Shown here piece after piece: positions 1 through 8,594 of a stretch of DNA of 64,000 nucleotides; position 1 is the first letter of the stretch, and each line of letters opens with the position of its first letter. The notes beneath the pieces were generated by a model. It saw only the letters and a program-made list of their open reading frames with translations. It was not told where the DNA came from and searched no databases. Made by a program: the position numbers and the translations under genes. The DNA comes from Streptomyces sp. 378 (GTDB lineage: Bacteria > Actinomycetota > Actinomycetes > Streptomycetales > Streptomycetaceae): contig NZ_JASKMS010000003.1 of the NCBI RefSeq assembly GCF_030124145.1, forward strand, positions 186,001 through 250,000, given 5' to 3'.

Positions 1-12
1 GCCTGCTTGCTT

Positions 13-190
13 TCAGCCGAGGAAATCCTCCAGCACGGGCAGCGGCAGATCCGTGCGCCGCATGAGGCTCATGTACCCGACTCCCGGCTCGCGGTCCTCC
101 CCCGAGCACGAGGAGGGTGGGCGCCATCAGGCCCCGCAGGCCGTCCGTGGGGGCACTGGCGCCGGTAGAACGTCCGCCGTGGTGGGAACT
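13..190 (-). pseudogene. C-terminal remnant of an alpha/beta hydrolase-like protein
   Basis: Read on the minus strand, the segment gives a peptide with the look of an alpha/beta hydrolase C-terminus (APTLLVLGG, typical of the strand before the catalytic acid). It then needs a one-base frame change near position 100 to continue as VGYMSLMRRTDLPLPVLEDF and end at the TGA at 13-15. No start or intact frame is visible upstream. The likely reading is a decayed gene end. The family call rests on only about 20 residues, so it is tentative. Confidence 0.3.
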
Positions 191-293
191 CATCCGCCGG
201 CGATCACCGGCCGGTCACGCGCAGGCCGTCCCCCGGAGAGAGCAGCGCCCCCTTCCGGCCATCCGCCGTTGACACGCTGCCCGAGTGTTGGCC

Positions 294-1688
294 ATGGCTT
301 TCCCCGTCGATCTCCGCCGCTGCCAGATACTCGGGCTGGCCGGTACCGCCTGCCTCGCCCTGGGCGGTGAGACGGCCGGTGCCCTGCCCGTGGCGGACCT
401 CCTCCACCCGGCCTCCGTTCACGCCGCCCTCGGCCTGGTCGGGGCGTACTTCGGCGTCGTCCTGCTGATCGCGGCCTGGGCGCTGCTGGGCCGGGTGGTC
501 CGCGAGCCCAGACCACCCGCCCCCCGCGCCCTGCTGCTCGTCCTCGCCGCCTGGGCGGCCCCGCTGCTGCTCGCCCCGCCGCTGTTCAGCCGGGACGTCT
601 ACAGCTACCTCGCCCAGGGCGCGATGGTCGAGGCGCACATGGACGTGTACGCGCACGGGCCGTCCCGGCTCGGCGGTCCGCTCGCCGATGAGGTCGCCCC
701 GCTGTGGGCGCACACGGGCGCCCCGTACGGCCCGGTGTTCCTCGCCGTCGCGGCGGGGCTGTCGGGTCTGACCCACGGCGAACTGCCCGCCGGGCTGCTC
801 GGCATGCGGCTCGTCGCCCTCGCCGGCGTGGCCCTGATGGCGGCCGCGCTGCCCCGCCTCGCACGGCACAGCGGTGCCGACCCGTCCGCCGCCCTGTGGC
901 TCGGCGCCCTCAACCCGCTCGTCCTGCTGCACCTGGTCGCGGGCGCCCACAACGACGCCGTCATGCTCGGCCTGCTCGGCGTCGGCCTGGTGGCGGCGCT
1001 CGGCCGGTGGCCGGTTCTCGGAGCCGTCCTCGTCACCCTCGCCGCCCTGGTCAAGGCGCCCGCCGTGCTCGGACTCGCCGCCGTCGTCGTCCTCCAGATC
1101 CGCGCGGGCCACAGCCCGGCCAAGGCCCTGGTGACCACCACGGCCGCGGCAGCGGCGACCACCGCCGCCGCGACGGCCGCCGCCGGCACCGGATACGGCT
1201 GGGTCGGCGCGCTCGACACGCCCGTCTCACCCGGGAACTGGGCCCTGACCACGCTCCTCGGCCGCGCCACCCGGGCCCTGCTGGAGCACCTGGGCAGCGA
1301 TCTCGCGCCCCTGGCCGTTCCCGCCTGGCACGCGCTGGGCATCATGGCCGCCGTGGTCGCGAGCGTGCTGATCTGGCTGCGGCTGCGCCCCCGGCCGGTG
1401 TACGCGCTCGGCCTGTCCCTGGCGGCCGTGGCCGCGCTCGGCCCGGCGATCCGCCCCTGGTACGCGCTGTGGGGCCTGTTCCTCATCGCCGCCGCCACAC
1501 CCAGTACGTCCGTACGCCACCGCATGGCGGCGGTGACCGGGGTGCTCGCGCTGTGCGTCCTGCCCAGCGGAGGCCCGGCGGACACGGGGCAGCTCGTGCT
1601 CGCCGTCTCCGGCGGCGCACTCGCGGTCGTCGTACTGTGGCAGGCCCACCAGGCCGAGCTCGCCCCGGTGCCGGGACGCGCGGCATGA
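294..1688 (+). CDS. Polyprenol-phosphomannose-dependent mannosyltransferase (MptA/MptB-like)
   Basis: Multi-spanning membrane glycosyltransferase of the GT-C type, about 464 residues, with roughly 12 hydrophobic segments. The early loop DVYSYLAQGAMVEAHMDVYA resembles the conserved region of actinobacterial alpha-1,6-mannosyltransferases, which move mannose from a polyprenyl phosphate carrier onto cell-envelope glycans outside the membrane. I chose the ATG at 294; a GTG at 285 in the same frame is also possible and no good ribosome site separates them. The stop overlaps the next gene's start (ATGA), so the two glycosyltransferases are probably translated together. The acceptor in this organism is unknown. 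Confidence 0.8.
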   Translation: MAFPVDLRRCQILGLAGTACLALGGETAGALPVADLLHPASVHAALGLVGAYFGVVLLIAAWALLGRVVREPRPPAPRALLLVLAAWAAPLLLAPPLFSRDVYSYLAQGAMVEAHMDVYAHGPSRLGGPLADEVAPLWAHTGAPYGPVFLAVAAGLSGLTHGELPAGLLGMRLVALAGVALMAAALPRLARHSGADPSAALWLGALNPLVLLHLVAGAHNDAVMLGLLGVGLVAALGRWPVLGAVLVTLAALVKAPAVLGLAAVVVLQIRAGHSPAKALVTTTAAAAATTAAATAAAGTGYGWVGALDTPVSPGNWALTTLLGRATRALLEHLGSDLAPLAVPAWHALGIMAAVVASVLIWLRLRPRPVYALGLSLAAVAALGPAIRPWYALWGLFLIAAATPSTSVRHRMAAVTGVLALCVLPSGGPADTGQLVLAVSGGALAVVVLWQAHQAELAPVPGRAA

Positions 1689-3070
1689 CCCCGGCCCTGC
1701 CCCGCACCGATCGCGGCCGGCTGCTGCTGGTGCTCGCCCTCGCCACGCTGGTGACCGCGTTCACCGCGACCGTGCCCTTGCTGCGCGACTGGTTCGACCT
1801 GCGCGTCTACTACGGCAGCATCGACACCTGGGTCCACCACGGCGGCCGCCTCTACGACTACCGGGTGCCCGGCACGACGTACGGCTTCACCTACCCGCCC
1901 TTCGCCGCGGTCGCCATGCTGCCGATGGCCCTGCTGGGCCTTCACACCGCGATCGCCGCCGCCCTGCTGCTCAATCTGGCCGCCCTGGCCGTGATCCTGC
2001 GCCTGCTCGCCGGAGCGGACCGGCGGCGCCCCGGCTGGTTCGGCTGGGCCCTGATCGCCTGTCTGCTCGCCCTCTTCGAACCGCTCCGCGACACCGTCGG
2101 CTTCGGCCAGGTCAACCTTCTGCTGCTGGCCCTCGTCCTCGTCGACGCGACGCTGCTCGCCACCGGACGCGGACGCCTGGCGGGTGCCGGCATCGGGCTC
2201 GCGGCCGCGATCAAGCTCACGCCCGCCCTGTTCATCGGCCTGCTGCTGGTGGCCCGACGGTGGCGCGCGGCCGCTGTCGCCACGGCCGTCGCCCTCGCCG
2301 CCACGGCCCTGGCGGCGGGGGTGGACCCGGACGCCTCGCGGTTCTACTGGACCGAGGCACTGTGGGACACCGACCGCGTCGGACGTCTCGGCTACGTCTC
2401 GAACCAGTCGGTGCAGGGCGTCCTGGCCCGGCTCGGTGAACCGGACCGCGCGGTGTGGGCGGTCGCGGTCCTGCTGGTCCTTGTGATGTGGGCGCTCCGG
2501 ACGCGCCGGGCGGTCGCCGCGGGGAACTGGGCGGCGGCGTTCGCCCTGACCGGCCTCGCGGCCTGTCTCGTCAGCCCGGTCACCTGGGTGCACCATCTCG
2601 TGTGGCTGCTGCCGTCCTTCGCCGTGCTGGTCCGCGCGGGTCGCCCGCGGGTCGCGGGCGCCCTGTACGCGGTGCTGTGCACCAGCGTGGTGTGGCTGTG
2701 GTTCGACGACCCGTCAGGTGTCGACGGGTTCCTGGGCAGCAACACCTATGCCTGGATCACTCTGGGGCTGCTGCTGTGGCTGCCGGTGGGTCAGTCCCGC
2801 CCGGGTCTACGGACCGGAAGCCGCAGCACCAGCACCACGACGGCCGCGCCGGTGCCGGCGGCACCCGCGATCAGCGTCGCCTCCGTCCAGGCGGAGTCGC
2901 GCCCCTCCGGGACGGCCGCCGCCTCGGCGGCGGGCGGCGGCGTCGCCGGCCTGGCCCGGGTCGGCGGCGCGCCGAGCGAGCCCACCGCCCGTACCTTCCC
3001 GGACGCCGTGAAGCCCCAGTCGAGCAGTGAACGCGCCTCCTCGTACACGGCGGACCCGCCGCCCTCCTGA
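1685..3070 (+). CDS. Glycosyltransferase family 87 (DUF2029) membrane protein
   Basis: Membrane glycosyltransferase of the GT87 / DUF2029 type, using a polyprenyl-phosphate sugar donor outside the membrane. It has repeated hydrophobic segments and the family-like loop TYGFTYPPFAAVAMLP. It overlaps the preceding mannosyltransferase by four bases, giving a two-gene operon. The recognisable protein ends around position 2795 (after TYAWITLGLLLWLPV). The frame then stays open for about 92 more residues, rich in Ser, Ala and Pro, that lie antisense to the end of the neighbouring carboxypeptidase gene. The original stop codon may have been lost, so the true C-terminus is uncertain. Confidence 0.75.
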   Translation: MTPALPRTDRGRLLLVLALATLVTAFTATVPLLRDWFDLRVYYGSIDTWVHHGGRLYDYRVPGTTYGFTYPPFAAVAMLPMALLGLHTAIAAALLLNLAALAVILRLLAGADRRRPGWFGWALIACLLALFEPLRDTVGFGQVNLLLLALVLVDATLLATGRGRLAGAGIGLAAAIKLTPALFIGLLLVARRWRAAAVATAVALAATALAAGVDPDASRFYWTEALWDTDRVGRLGYVSNQSVQGVLARLGEPDRAVWAVAVLLVLVMWALRTRRAVAAGNWAAAFALTGLAACLVSPVTWVHHLVWLLPSFAVLVRAGRPRVAGALYAVLCTSVVWLWFDDPSGVDGFLGSNTYAWITLGLLLWLPVGQSRPGLRTGSRSTSTTTAAPVPAAPAISVASVQAESRPSGTAAASAAGGGVAGLARVGGAPSEPTARTFPDAVKPQSSSERASSYTADPPPS

Positions 3071-3966
3071 GGGTTCATCACCGTCACGACCAGGGTGCGC
3101 CCGTCCCGCCGCGCCGCGGCCACGAGCGTGCTGCCGGCCTTGCTGGTGTAGCCGTTCTTGATGCCGATCAGCCCCCGGTACGGCTTCACCCCGTCGGCCC
3201 CGCTCAGCAGCCGATTGGTGTTGCGGATCGGGTACGACCAGGTGCCGCCGCCGGGGAATTTGGCCTCGACCGTGGCGCAGTACCGGGCGAAGTCGGGGTT
3301 GCGCAACCCCACCCGGCCGAAGAGCGCCAGGTCGTACGCCGACGACACCTGGCCCGGCGCGTCGTAGCCGTCGGGTGACACCACGTGGGTGTCGAAGGCG
3401 CCGAGGGACCGGGCCTTGGCCTGCATCCGCTCGGCGGTGAGCCGCCAGCCGCCGTTGAGCTCGGCCAGGACGTGCACGGCGTCGTTGCCCGAGTTGAGGA
3501 AGACACCCCGCCACAGGTCGCCGATCCGGTACGTACGGCCCTCGGCGACGCCGACCAGGCTGCTGCCGGCACCGATGCCCCGCAGCTCCCGCGCGCGGAC
3601 CGTGTGCCGGATGCCCGCCGGCAGCCCGGGCAGCACGGTGAGGGCGAACAGGGTCTTCAGGGTGCTGGCCGGGGGCAGCTTGCGGTGGGCGTTGCGGGCG
3701 GCCAGCACCTCGCCGGTACGGGCGTCGGCCACCAGCCAGGACAGGGCGGAGACCTCCGGGACGCGGGGCGCCCCGGCGCGCGGGCGGACCTGGGTGCCGG
3801 GGCGGTACAGCAGCGAGGGGTGGGGGGCCGCGGCCCTCGGCCCGCCCGGCGGAGTGGGCTCGGCCCCGCCGGGATCGGCCGCCGCCGTGGGCATCAGCGC
3901 CAGGAGCCCTGCCACGCAGAGCGCACCGGCCGATACGGCCGCCCGGGAAGAGAATCCGATGATCAT
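2791..3966 (-). CDS. D-alanyl-D-alanine carboxypeptidase (peptidase S11)
   Basis: Low-molecular-weight penicillin-binding protein that trims the terminal D-Ala from peptidoglycan peptides outside the membrane. An N-terminal signal sequence (residues about 1-30) precedes the catalytic domain, which shows SxxK as STLK (Ser101, Lys104), SxN as SGN, and the third motif as KNG in GIKNGYTSKAG rather than the textbook KTG, a variant common in Streptomyces. A C-terminal hydrophobic helix followed by arginines would anchor it in the membrane. The ATG at 3966 gives a standard signal peptide; an ATG at 3990 would add eight residues. Its 3' end overlaps the converging glycosyltransferase frame by 280 bp. 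Confidence 0.85.
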   Translation of the reverse strand: MIIGFSSRAAVSAGALCVAGLLALMPTAAADPGGAEPTPPGGPRAAAPHPSLLYRPGTQVRPRAGAPRVPEVSALSWLVADARTGEVLAARNAHRKLPPASTLKTLFALTVLPGLPAGIRHTVRARELRGIGAGSSLVGVAEGRTYRIGDLWRGVFLNSGNDAVHVLAELNGGWRLTAERMQAKARSLGAFDTHVVSPDGYDAPGQVSSAYDLALFGRVGLRNPDFARYCATVEAKFPGGGTWSYPIRNTNRLLSGADGVKPYRGLIGIKNGYTSKAGSTLVAAARRDGRTLVVTVMNPQEGGGSAVYEEARSLLDWGFTASGKVRAVGSLGAPPTRARPATPPPAAEAAAVPEGRDSAWTEATLIAGAAGTGAAVVVLVLRLPVRRPGRD

Positions 3967-4194
3967 ATGATCAACGTAGAAAACGGACATGCTCCGCGCG
4001 GTGACGACGGGGCCGCACTCCCCGCACCAGCACCCGGATGGATGATCTCCTGTGTCCTGCCCTCCGGCCGTCCGCCGCGTCCTCGGCGACCACGCCCCAC
4101 GCGCCCGCGCAAGGTCCGGTGGCGCCGGGATCGACACACCCTCGGCGCCGGGGAGGGGCGCTTTCTCGACTGCTCGGTGGCTCCCCGGGGCCCG

Positions 4195-5337
4195 TCAGTC
4201 CGAGGGCAGGGTCGGCTGGACGCGCCGCAGGAACGTCGCGTTGTCCGGTGTCTCGCGCATGCGCTCGAGAAGGGTCTCCAGGCCGCCCTGCCCGTCGCGG
4301 CCCCGCAGCACGCGCCGCAGCCCGTGGACGGCCGTCAACTCGGCCGGACGCAGCAGGAGTTCTTCCCGGCGGGTGCCGGAGGGAGTGATGTCGACGGCCG
4401 GGAACACGCGTCGGGACGCCGGGTCCCGGCTCAGGCGCAGTTCCATGTTCCCGGTGCTCTTCAACTCCTCGAAGTAGTAGTCGTCGGCCCGGGAGCCGGT
4501 CTCCACCAGAGCGGTCGCGAGGATCGTGAGCGAACCGCCCTCCTCGGCCGACCGGGCGGCACCGAAGAACCGCTTGGGGCCGGTCAGCGCGGACGCGTCG
4601 ACACCCCCGGTGAGGATGCGGCCGCCGGACGCGGCCGCGTTGTTGTGCGCCCGGCACAGCCGGGTCAGGGAGTCGAGGAGGAGGACGACGTCCTCGCCGG
4701 CCTCCACGAGCCGCTTGGCGCGCTCGATCACCAGGTCGGCGAGCGCGATGTGCTGTTCGGGGCCGCGGTCGAAGGTCGAGGCGTAGATCTCGCCCCGCAC
4801 ACAGCGCCGCATGTCGGTGACCTCCTCGGGCCGCTCGTCGAGCAGCAGCGTCATCAGCCGGCACTCGGGATGGTTGCCGCTGACGGCGGCCGCGATCTGC
4901 TGGAGGAGGACGGTCTTGCCGGTTTTGGGCGGGGCCACGAGGAGTCCGCGCTGGCCCTTGCCGACCGGCGCGACAAGGTCGAGGACGCGTCCGGCCAGTC
5001 CGGCGGCGGGGTGTTCGAGCCGCAGGCGTTCGTGCGGGTGCAGCGGCGTCAGGTCGTGGAAGTGGCGCCGCCCACGCAGGTCCACGGGTGTGCGGTGGTC
5101 GATCCGTGTGACATCGGTCAGGGCGCGCCGGTCGCCGGGCACGCCCTCGACGAAGTCGCCCTTGCGCAGGCCGTACCGGCGGATCAGCGCGGGGGAGACC
5201 GCGGCGTCGGCGGGTGTGGGCAGGCAGTTCTCGGGGCGCAGGTGTCCCCTTCCGTTCGCGTCGATGTCGAGGACGCCGGACACGGCCCGGGCGGGCGTCT
5301 GCTGCCGCGCGGACGGCTGTTGGAGTGTGGTGGTCAT
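4195..5337 (-). CDS. rho: Transcription termination factor Rho, short paralogue
   Basis: RNA-dependent hexameric ATPase that ends transcription. At 380 residues it lacks the long basic insertion in the N-terminal region typical of the main actinobacterial Rho, so it is probably a second copy. The RNA-binding N-terminal domain (about 1-110) is followed by the RecA-like motor: Walker A in VAPPKTGKT, Walker B in [12 protein letters not shown], and the well-conserved stretch [20 protein letters not shown] with the [14 protein letters not shown] region after it. Nothing catalytic appears missing. It stands alone with a leader of about 200 nt (separate entry), which suggests Rho-style self-regulation. 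Whether it replaces or supplements a housekeeping Rho cannot be seen here. Confidence 0.9.
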   Translation of the reverse strand: MTTTLQQPSARQQTPARAVSGVLDIDANGRGHLRPENCLPTPADAAVSPALIRRYGLRKGDFVEGVPGDRRALTDVTRIDHRTPVDLRGRRHFHDLTPLHPHERLRLEHPAAGLAGRVLDLVAPVGKGQRGLLVAPPKTGKTVLLQQIAAAVSGNHPECRLMTLLLDERPEEVTDMRRCVRGEIYASTFDRGPEQHIALADLVIERAKRLVEAGEDVVLLLDSLTRLCRAHNNAAASGGRILTGGVDASALTGPKRFFGAARSAEEGGSLTILATALVETGSRADDYYFEELKSTGNMELRLSRDPASRRVFPAVDITPSGTRREELLLRPAELTAVHGLRRVLRGRDGQGGLETLLERMRETPDNATFLRRVQPTLPSD

Positions 5338-5570
5338 GGTGGTGGTGTCCTTTCACGGACGGCAGGCATGAGACATGCGAAGGCAAGGGGGGAGAGGGCC
5401 GCGAGGGGAGGGGGCTGTGGCACGCCTCCGGGCGGCGGGGAAACAGCGCCTCGGACACGACGGAACGCGTCGACGCTGGAAATGAAGGAGAGAGGTGAGG
5501 AACCGGCACCGGCGCCCACACGAAGGGGCGTGCACGAGTGCTGCTCGGATTGTACCACCGACAGCGGTGG
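5338..5570 (-). promoter_or_regulatory. rho promoter and long C-rich leader
   Basis: On the minus strand a TACAAT hexamer (5554-5549) matches the vegetative -10 box. Just upstream lies a perfect 6-bp inverted repeat, CCACCG-ACAG-CGGTGG (5555-5570), which could be an operator. No good -35 is visible. The resulting leader of about 200 nt is unusually rich in C and poor in G near the gene (roughly 5380-5420), the composition Rho binds. Known rho genes are self-regulated through such leaders, so feedback termination is plausible. Confidence 0.45.
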
Positions 5571-5600
5571 ACGTGGGCAGTCGATCCTGGGTGGGCTACC

Positions 5601-6428
5601 TCAGCGGGTGGCCAGCAGCCCGTACAGCAACGGGATGCGCGGCTCGGGCAGCCGCCACCAGCCGGACTCCGTACGGACCATCCGCGCCCAGCGCGGCCAG
5701 GGAAGTTCGTCGCCTTCCCGCAGTCGCCGCACGGCGAGTCCCGCATCCGTCAACGCATTGACGACCTCGCCCATTCCGTGCATCCACTCGTAACTGTCCG
5801 TGGCGCCCTCGACGGCCGGACCGTCCGTGTAGGTATGGGTCCCGTCGCGGTGCACCGGGCCCGCGCCGCCCAGATAGTCGTGGCGCAGCAGCAGTTCGGG
5901 GCCCTCGTCCGGTGCGGGCTTCGGCCCGAGCGAGTTGAGCAGGGGATGGAACTCGACAACGTACAACCGCCCGCCGGGGCGCAGGAGCCGGCCGATGACC
6001 TCCGCCCACCGGTCCAGGTCCGGGAGGTAGCACAGCGCGCCCTTGCCGGTGTAGACGACGTCGAACCGCCGCCCGCCCAGGGCCTCGACGGCGTCGTACA
6101 CGTTCGCCCGGACGTACGTCACGTCCGCGCCGGCCCTCGCCGCGATGTCCCGGGCGGCCGCCACGGATGCCTCGGAGAAGTCGAGGCCGACGGCCCGGGC
6201 ACCGCGCCGGGCGAAGGCGATCGTCTCCGTGCCGAGGTGGCACTGCAGATGCAGCACGTCACGCCCGGCCAGCTCGCCGAGGTCCTCCCACTCGAACGGG
6301 GCGAACCAGCGTTCCGGGTCGGGGTCCTGGTCGAGACCGTAGAACCGGCTGGCGAGGTGGACGGGCGTGCGGGCGTCCCAGTTGGCCTGGTTGGCCCGCA
6401 TCAGCCGGTCGTGCTCGGCGGACGTCAT
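5601..6428 (-). CDS. Class I SAM-dependent methyltransferase
   Basis: About 275 residues with a Rossmann-type methyltransferase fold. The SAM-binding region is HLQCHLGTETIAFARRG (motif I variant), followed by GLDFSEASVAAAR, then VYTGKGALCYLPD and the LRPGGRLYVVEFHP strand. The substrate is unknown; the family is widespread in actinomycetes and usually annotated only as methyltransferase. I chose the ATG at 6428 (MTSAEHDRL); one four codons upstream (6440) is possible. It is not clearly linked to its neighbours. Confidence 0.8.
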   Translation of the reverse strand: MTSAEHDRLMRANQANWDARTPVHLASRFYGLDQDPDPERWFAPFEWEDLGELAGRDVLHLQCHLGTETIAFARRGARAVGLDFSEASVAAARDIAARAGADVTYVRANVYDAVEALGGRRFDVVYTGKGALCYLPDLDRWAEVIGRLLRPGGRLYVVEFHPLLNSLGPKPAPDEGPELLLRHDYLGGAGPVHRDGTHTYTDGPAVEGATDSYEWMHGMGEVVNALTDAGLAVRRLREGDELPWPRWARMVRTESGWWRLPEPRIPLLYGLLATR

Positions 6429-6497
6429 GAGGACATCCAACCCTGAACCGGCCGCGGGCGCCGGGGGAACGCGGGAAAGGGCCGTAGGACCCGTCGC

Positions 6498-6896
6498 TCA
6501 GAGCGAGCGGGTCCGCGCTTCCTCGGCGATCCGCTCGAACTGCGCGCCCATGGCCGCCGCCAGCGCCTGGGCCGCGGACAACGGGCGCACCATCACGGTG
6601 AGTTCGTCGATGAGCCCGTTCTCGTCGACGTGGATGAAGTCGCAGCCGTCGATCTCCCGGTCGCCGACGCGCGCGGTGAAGACCAGGGCGTGGTCGCGGC
6701 CGTTCACGTCGTTGATCTCGCGCACGTAGCGGAAGTCCTGGAAGACCCCGGACACCGCGCGCAGGATCGCCGCCGTGATCGCCTTGCCGGCGTACGGCTT
6801 GAACACGACCGGGCTGGTGAAGACGACGTCCGGCGCCAGCAGCGCCTCGGCGGCGTCGAGGTCGAGCTTCTCGACCGCCTCGCGGAATGCACGCAT
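6498..6896 (-). CDS. Nuclear transport factor 2-like (SnoaL-type) protein
   Basis: Small 132-residue protein matching the cone-shaped NTF2/SnoaL fold: an N-terminal helix pair (AVEKLDLDAAEALLAPDVVF), the PYAGKAIT segment and a curved sheet ending in DGCDFIHVDENGLIDELTVMV. Members bind small hydrophobic ligands; some are isomerases or cyclases, many have no known activity. It is divergent from the PadR regulator at 6965, the usual arrangement for a regulator and its target, so PadR control is likely but unproven. Confidence 0.75.
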   Translation of the reverse strand: MRAFREAVEKLDLDAAEALLAPDVVFTSPVVFKPYAGKAITAAILRAVSGVFQDFRYVREINDVNGRDHALVFTARVGDREIDGCDFIHVDENGLIDELTVMVRPLSAAQALAAAMGAQFERIAEEARTRSL

Positions 6897-6906
6897 CGAA
6901 ACCGCC

Positions 6907-6945
6907 TAGTCAATTCGTTGAGTAAGTGCGGAGTAGATTAGTCAA
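6907..6945. promoter_or_regulatory. Possible PadR operator between divergent genes
   Basis: The 68-bp gap between the NTF2-like and padR genes is AT-richer than its surroundings and carries a direct repeat of TAGTCAA (6907-6913 and 6939-6945), 32 bp apart. A TAGATT hexamer (6934-6939) could be the -10 for padR. The repeat may be the regulator's binding site; no perfect palindrome is present. Confidence 0.3.
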
Positions 6946-6964
6946 ACATTGGTACGGTGTCCAC

Positions 6965-7528
6965 ATGTCTCTCAAGTACGCCGTCCTGGCGGCGCTCCTG
7001 GAGGGCGAGGCCTCGGGATACGAGCTGTCCAAGGTGTTCGACGTGTCGCTGGCCAACTTCTGGGCGTGCACCCCCCAGCAGCTCTACCGGGAACTGGAGC
7101 GCCTCGCGCAGGACGGACTGATCGAGGCCAGGGTGGTGCGCCAGGAACGGCGGCCCGACAAACGCATGTTCACGCTGACCGAGGCCGGCCGCGAGGACCT
7201 GGACGCGTTCGCCGCCACACCGCCCCGGCGGCCGACCGCCATCCGCGACGAACTCCTCATCAAGATCCAGGCGATGGACGGCGCGGACCCCGGGGCGACC
7301 CGTGCGCTGGTCGAGGAGCGCGCCGCGTGGGCCCGCGCCAAACTCGCCCGCTACCTCCGCGTCCGCGAGCGCCTCCTGGCCGGCCGCAGCGAGGAGGAGT
7401 ACCTGCGGGGGGCCGACCGCGTCGGCCCGTACCTCACGCTGATGGGAGGCATCGGCTTCGAGGAGGAGAACCTCCGCTGGTGCGCACGCGTCCTCGCCGC
7501 CCTGCGGCAGCGGGCTCGCCTAGGCTGA
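6965..7528 (+). CDS. PadR family transcriptional regulator
   Basis: 187-residue regulator. The winged helix is at the N-terminus (MSLKYAVLAALLEGEASGYEL, then TPQQLYRELERLAQDGLIEA), followed by the C-terminal helical dimerisation domain (about residues 95-185) of the Vir-type subfamily. PadR proteins are usually repressors released by small aromatic or cationic ligands. Start chosen at the ATG at 6965, which begins exactly with the conserved MSLKYAVL motif; an in-frame start at 6926 would add 13 unrelated residues. It probably controls itself and the divergent NTF2-like gene. Confidence 0.9.
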   Translation: MSLKYAVLAALLEGEASGYELSKVFDVSLANFWACTPQQLYRELERLAQDGLIEARVVRQERRPDKRMFTLTEAGREDLDAFAATPPRRPTAIRDELLIKIQAMDGADPGATRALVEERAAWARAKLARYLRVRERLLAGRSEEEYLRGADRVGPYLTLMGGIGFEEENLRWCARVLAALRQRARLG

Positions 7529-7532
7529 GCCG

Positions 7533-8264
7533 ATGTTCAGCCCCGAAGGACCCCGTCTGCGTGAGCTCGCCGTCCAGGCGCTGTCGTCCGTCGAGCACGG
7601 TTACGACCTCCTTGCGCCGAAGTTCGATCACACGCCCTTCCGGACTCCCGACGCCGTCCTCGACGCCGTCGGCTCCGCCCTGCGGCGGACGGGGCCCTTC
7701 GGCGCCGGGCTCGACCTGTGCTGCGGCACCGGTGCGGGCGTCGGCGTCCTCGCGCGGCTGTGCGAGGAACGCGTCACGGGCGTCGACTTCAGCGCGGGCA
7801 TGCTCGACGTCGCACGCGAGCGGGTCGGGCCGCAGGGTCCGCCGGTCTCCTGGGTCCGGGCCGACGCGCGCGCCCTGCCCTTCGCGCCGGCCTTCGACCT
7901 GGTGGTGAGCTTCGGGGCCTTCGGGCACTTCCTGCCCCGCGAACTGCCCGGACTGTTCACACAGGTCCGCTCCGTCCTGCGGCCGGGCGGCCGCTTCGCG
8001 TTCCCGCTGGTCGCGCCGCCCCGCCCCGCCTCCCTCGGCTACTGGACACTGCTGGGCTTCGACACCGTGATGCGGGTGCGCAACGCGCTCTGGCGCCCTG
8101 CGTTCGTCATGTACTACCGCGCGTTCCGCCTCGCGGACGTACAGCGCGCACTCGCCGCGGCCGGCTTCCGGGTGGAGCTCCACGCGCTGGAGGAGTTCGG
8201 GCGGCGCCCCGACGGGAGCCCCCGGGTGCGGCTCGTCATGGCCAGGCTGCCGGACACCCCGTAG
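7533..8264 (+). CDS. Class I SAM-dependent methyltransferase
   Basis: 243-residue methyltransferase starting four bases after the padR stop, so possibly cotranscribed with it. The SAM-binding glycine motif is LDLCCGTGAGVGVLARL (about residues 61-77), followed by VTGVDFSAGMLDVARER and the acidic-loop strand VVSFGAFGHF, with LRPGGRFAFPL as the post-core motif. This is the Methyltransf_11/25 type acting on an unknown small molecule. The C-terminal part carries a helical insertion that may form the substrate lid. Confidence 0.8.
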   Translation: MFSPEGPRLRELAVQALSSVEHGYDLLAPKFDHTPFRTPDAVLDAVGSALRRTGPFGAGLDLCCGTGAGVGVLARLCEERVTGVDFSAGMLDVARERVGPQGPPVSWVRADARALPFAPAFDLVVSFGAFGHFLPRELPGLFTQVRSVLRPGGRFAFPLVAPPRPASLGYWTLLGFDTVMRVRNALWRPAFVMYYRAFRLADVQRALAAAGFRVELHALEEFGRRPDGSPRVRLVMARLPDTP

Positions 8265-8296
8265 GCCCCGCGACGCCGCCCCGCGGCAGGTGCTCG

Positions 8297-8590
8297 TCAG
8301 CCGCGCAGGAAGTCCGGCGGATCGTCGTCGAACGCCTTCTCGTAGTCGCCGACCCGGCCGTGCGGGGTGCCCGGGTACACCGTCCGTGCCGCGTCCTTCA
8401 CGAGCCGGGACGCCCGGTGGGCCGAGGCGGCGATCGGCGCGATCCGGTCGTCGTCCCCGTGCGCGACGAGCGTCGGCACGTCGATGCGCCGCGGGTCCTC
8501 GGTGAAGTCGGTCACGGAGAAGTGTGTGACGCAGTCGGGGGCACCGACCAGCCGGGAAGGACGGCCGGGCGGTCCGGCCGGAACCGGCCC
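8297..8590 (-). pseudogene. C-terminal fragment of a chloroperoxidase-type alpha/beta hydrolase
   Basis: The minus strand reads CVTHFSVTDFTEDPRRIDVP and then PTLVAHGDDDRIAPI...YPGTPHGRVGDYEKAF, which follows closely the last 90 residues of non-haem chloroperoxidases / arylesterases, including the catalytic acid (HGDDD) and catalytic His (TPHG). The nucleophile half of the protein is absent: upstream of about 8590 the next gene's stop region begins. It is therefore a truncated gene. A short start at 8515 exists but would make only the 72-residue tail. Confidence 0.7.
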
Positions 8591-8594
8591 GCCC

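Noticed and set aside
605..2596. 663-codon open frame on the minus strand opposite the glycosyltransferases
   Set aside because: It is antisense to two well-supported membrane proteins, has low-complexity Arg/Gly/Ala composition and no family; GC bias keeps the shadow frame open.
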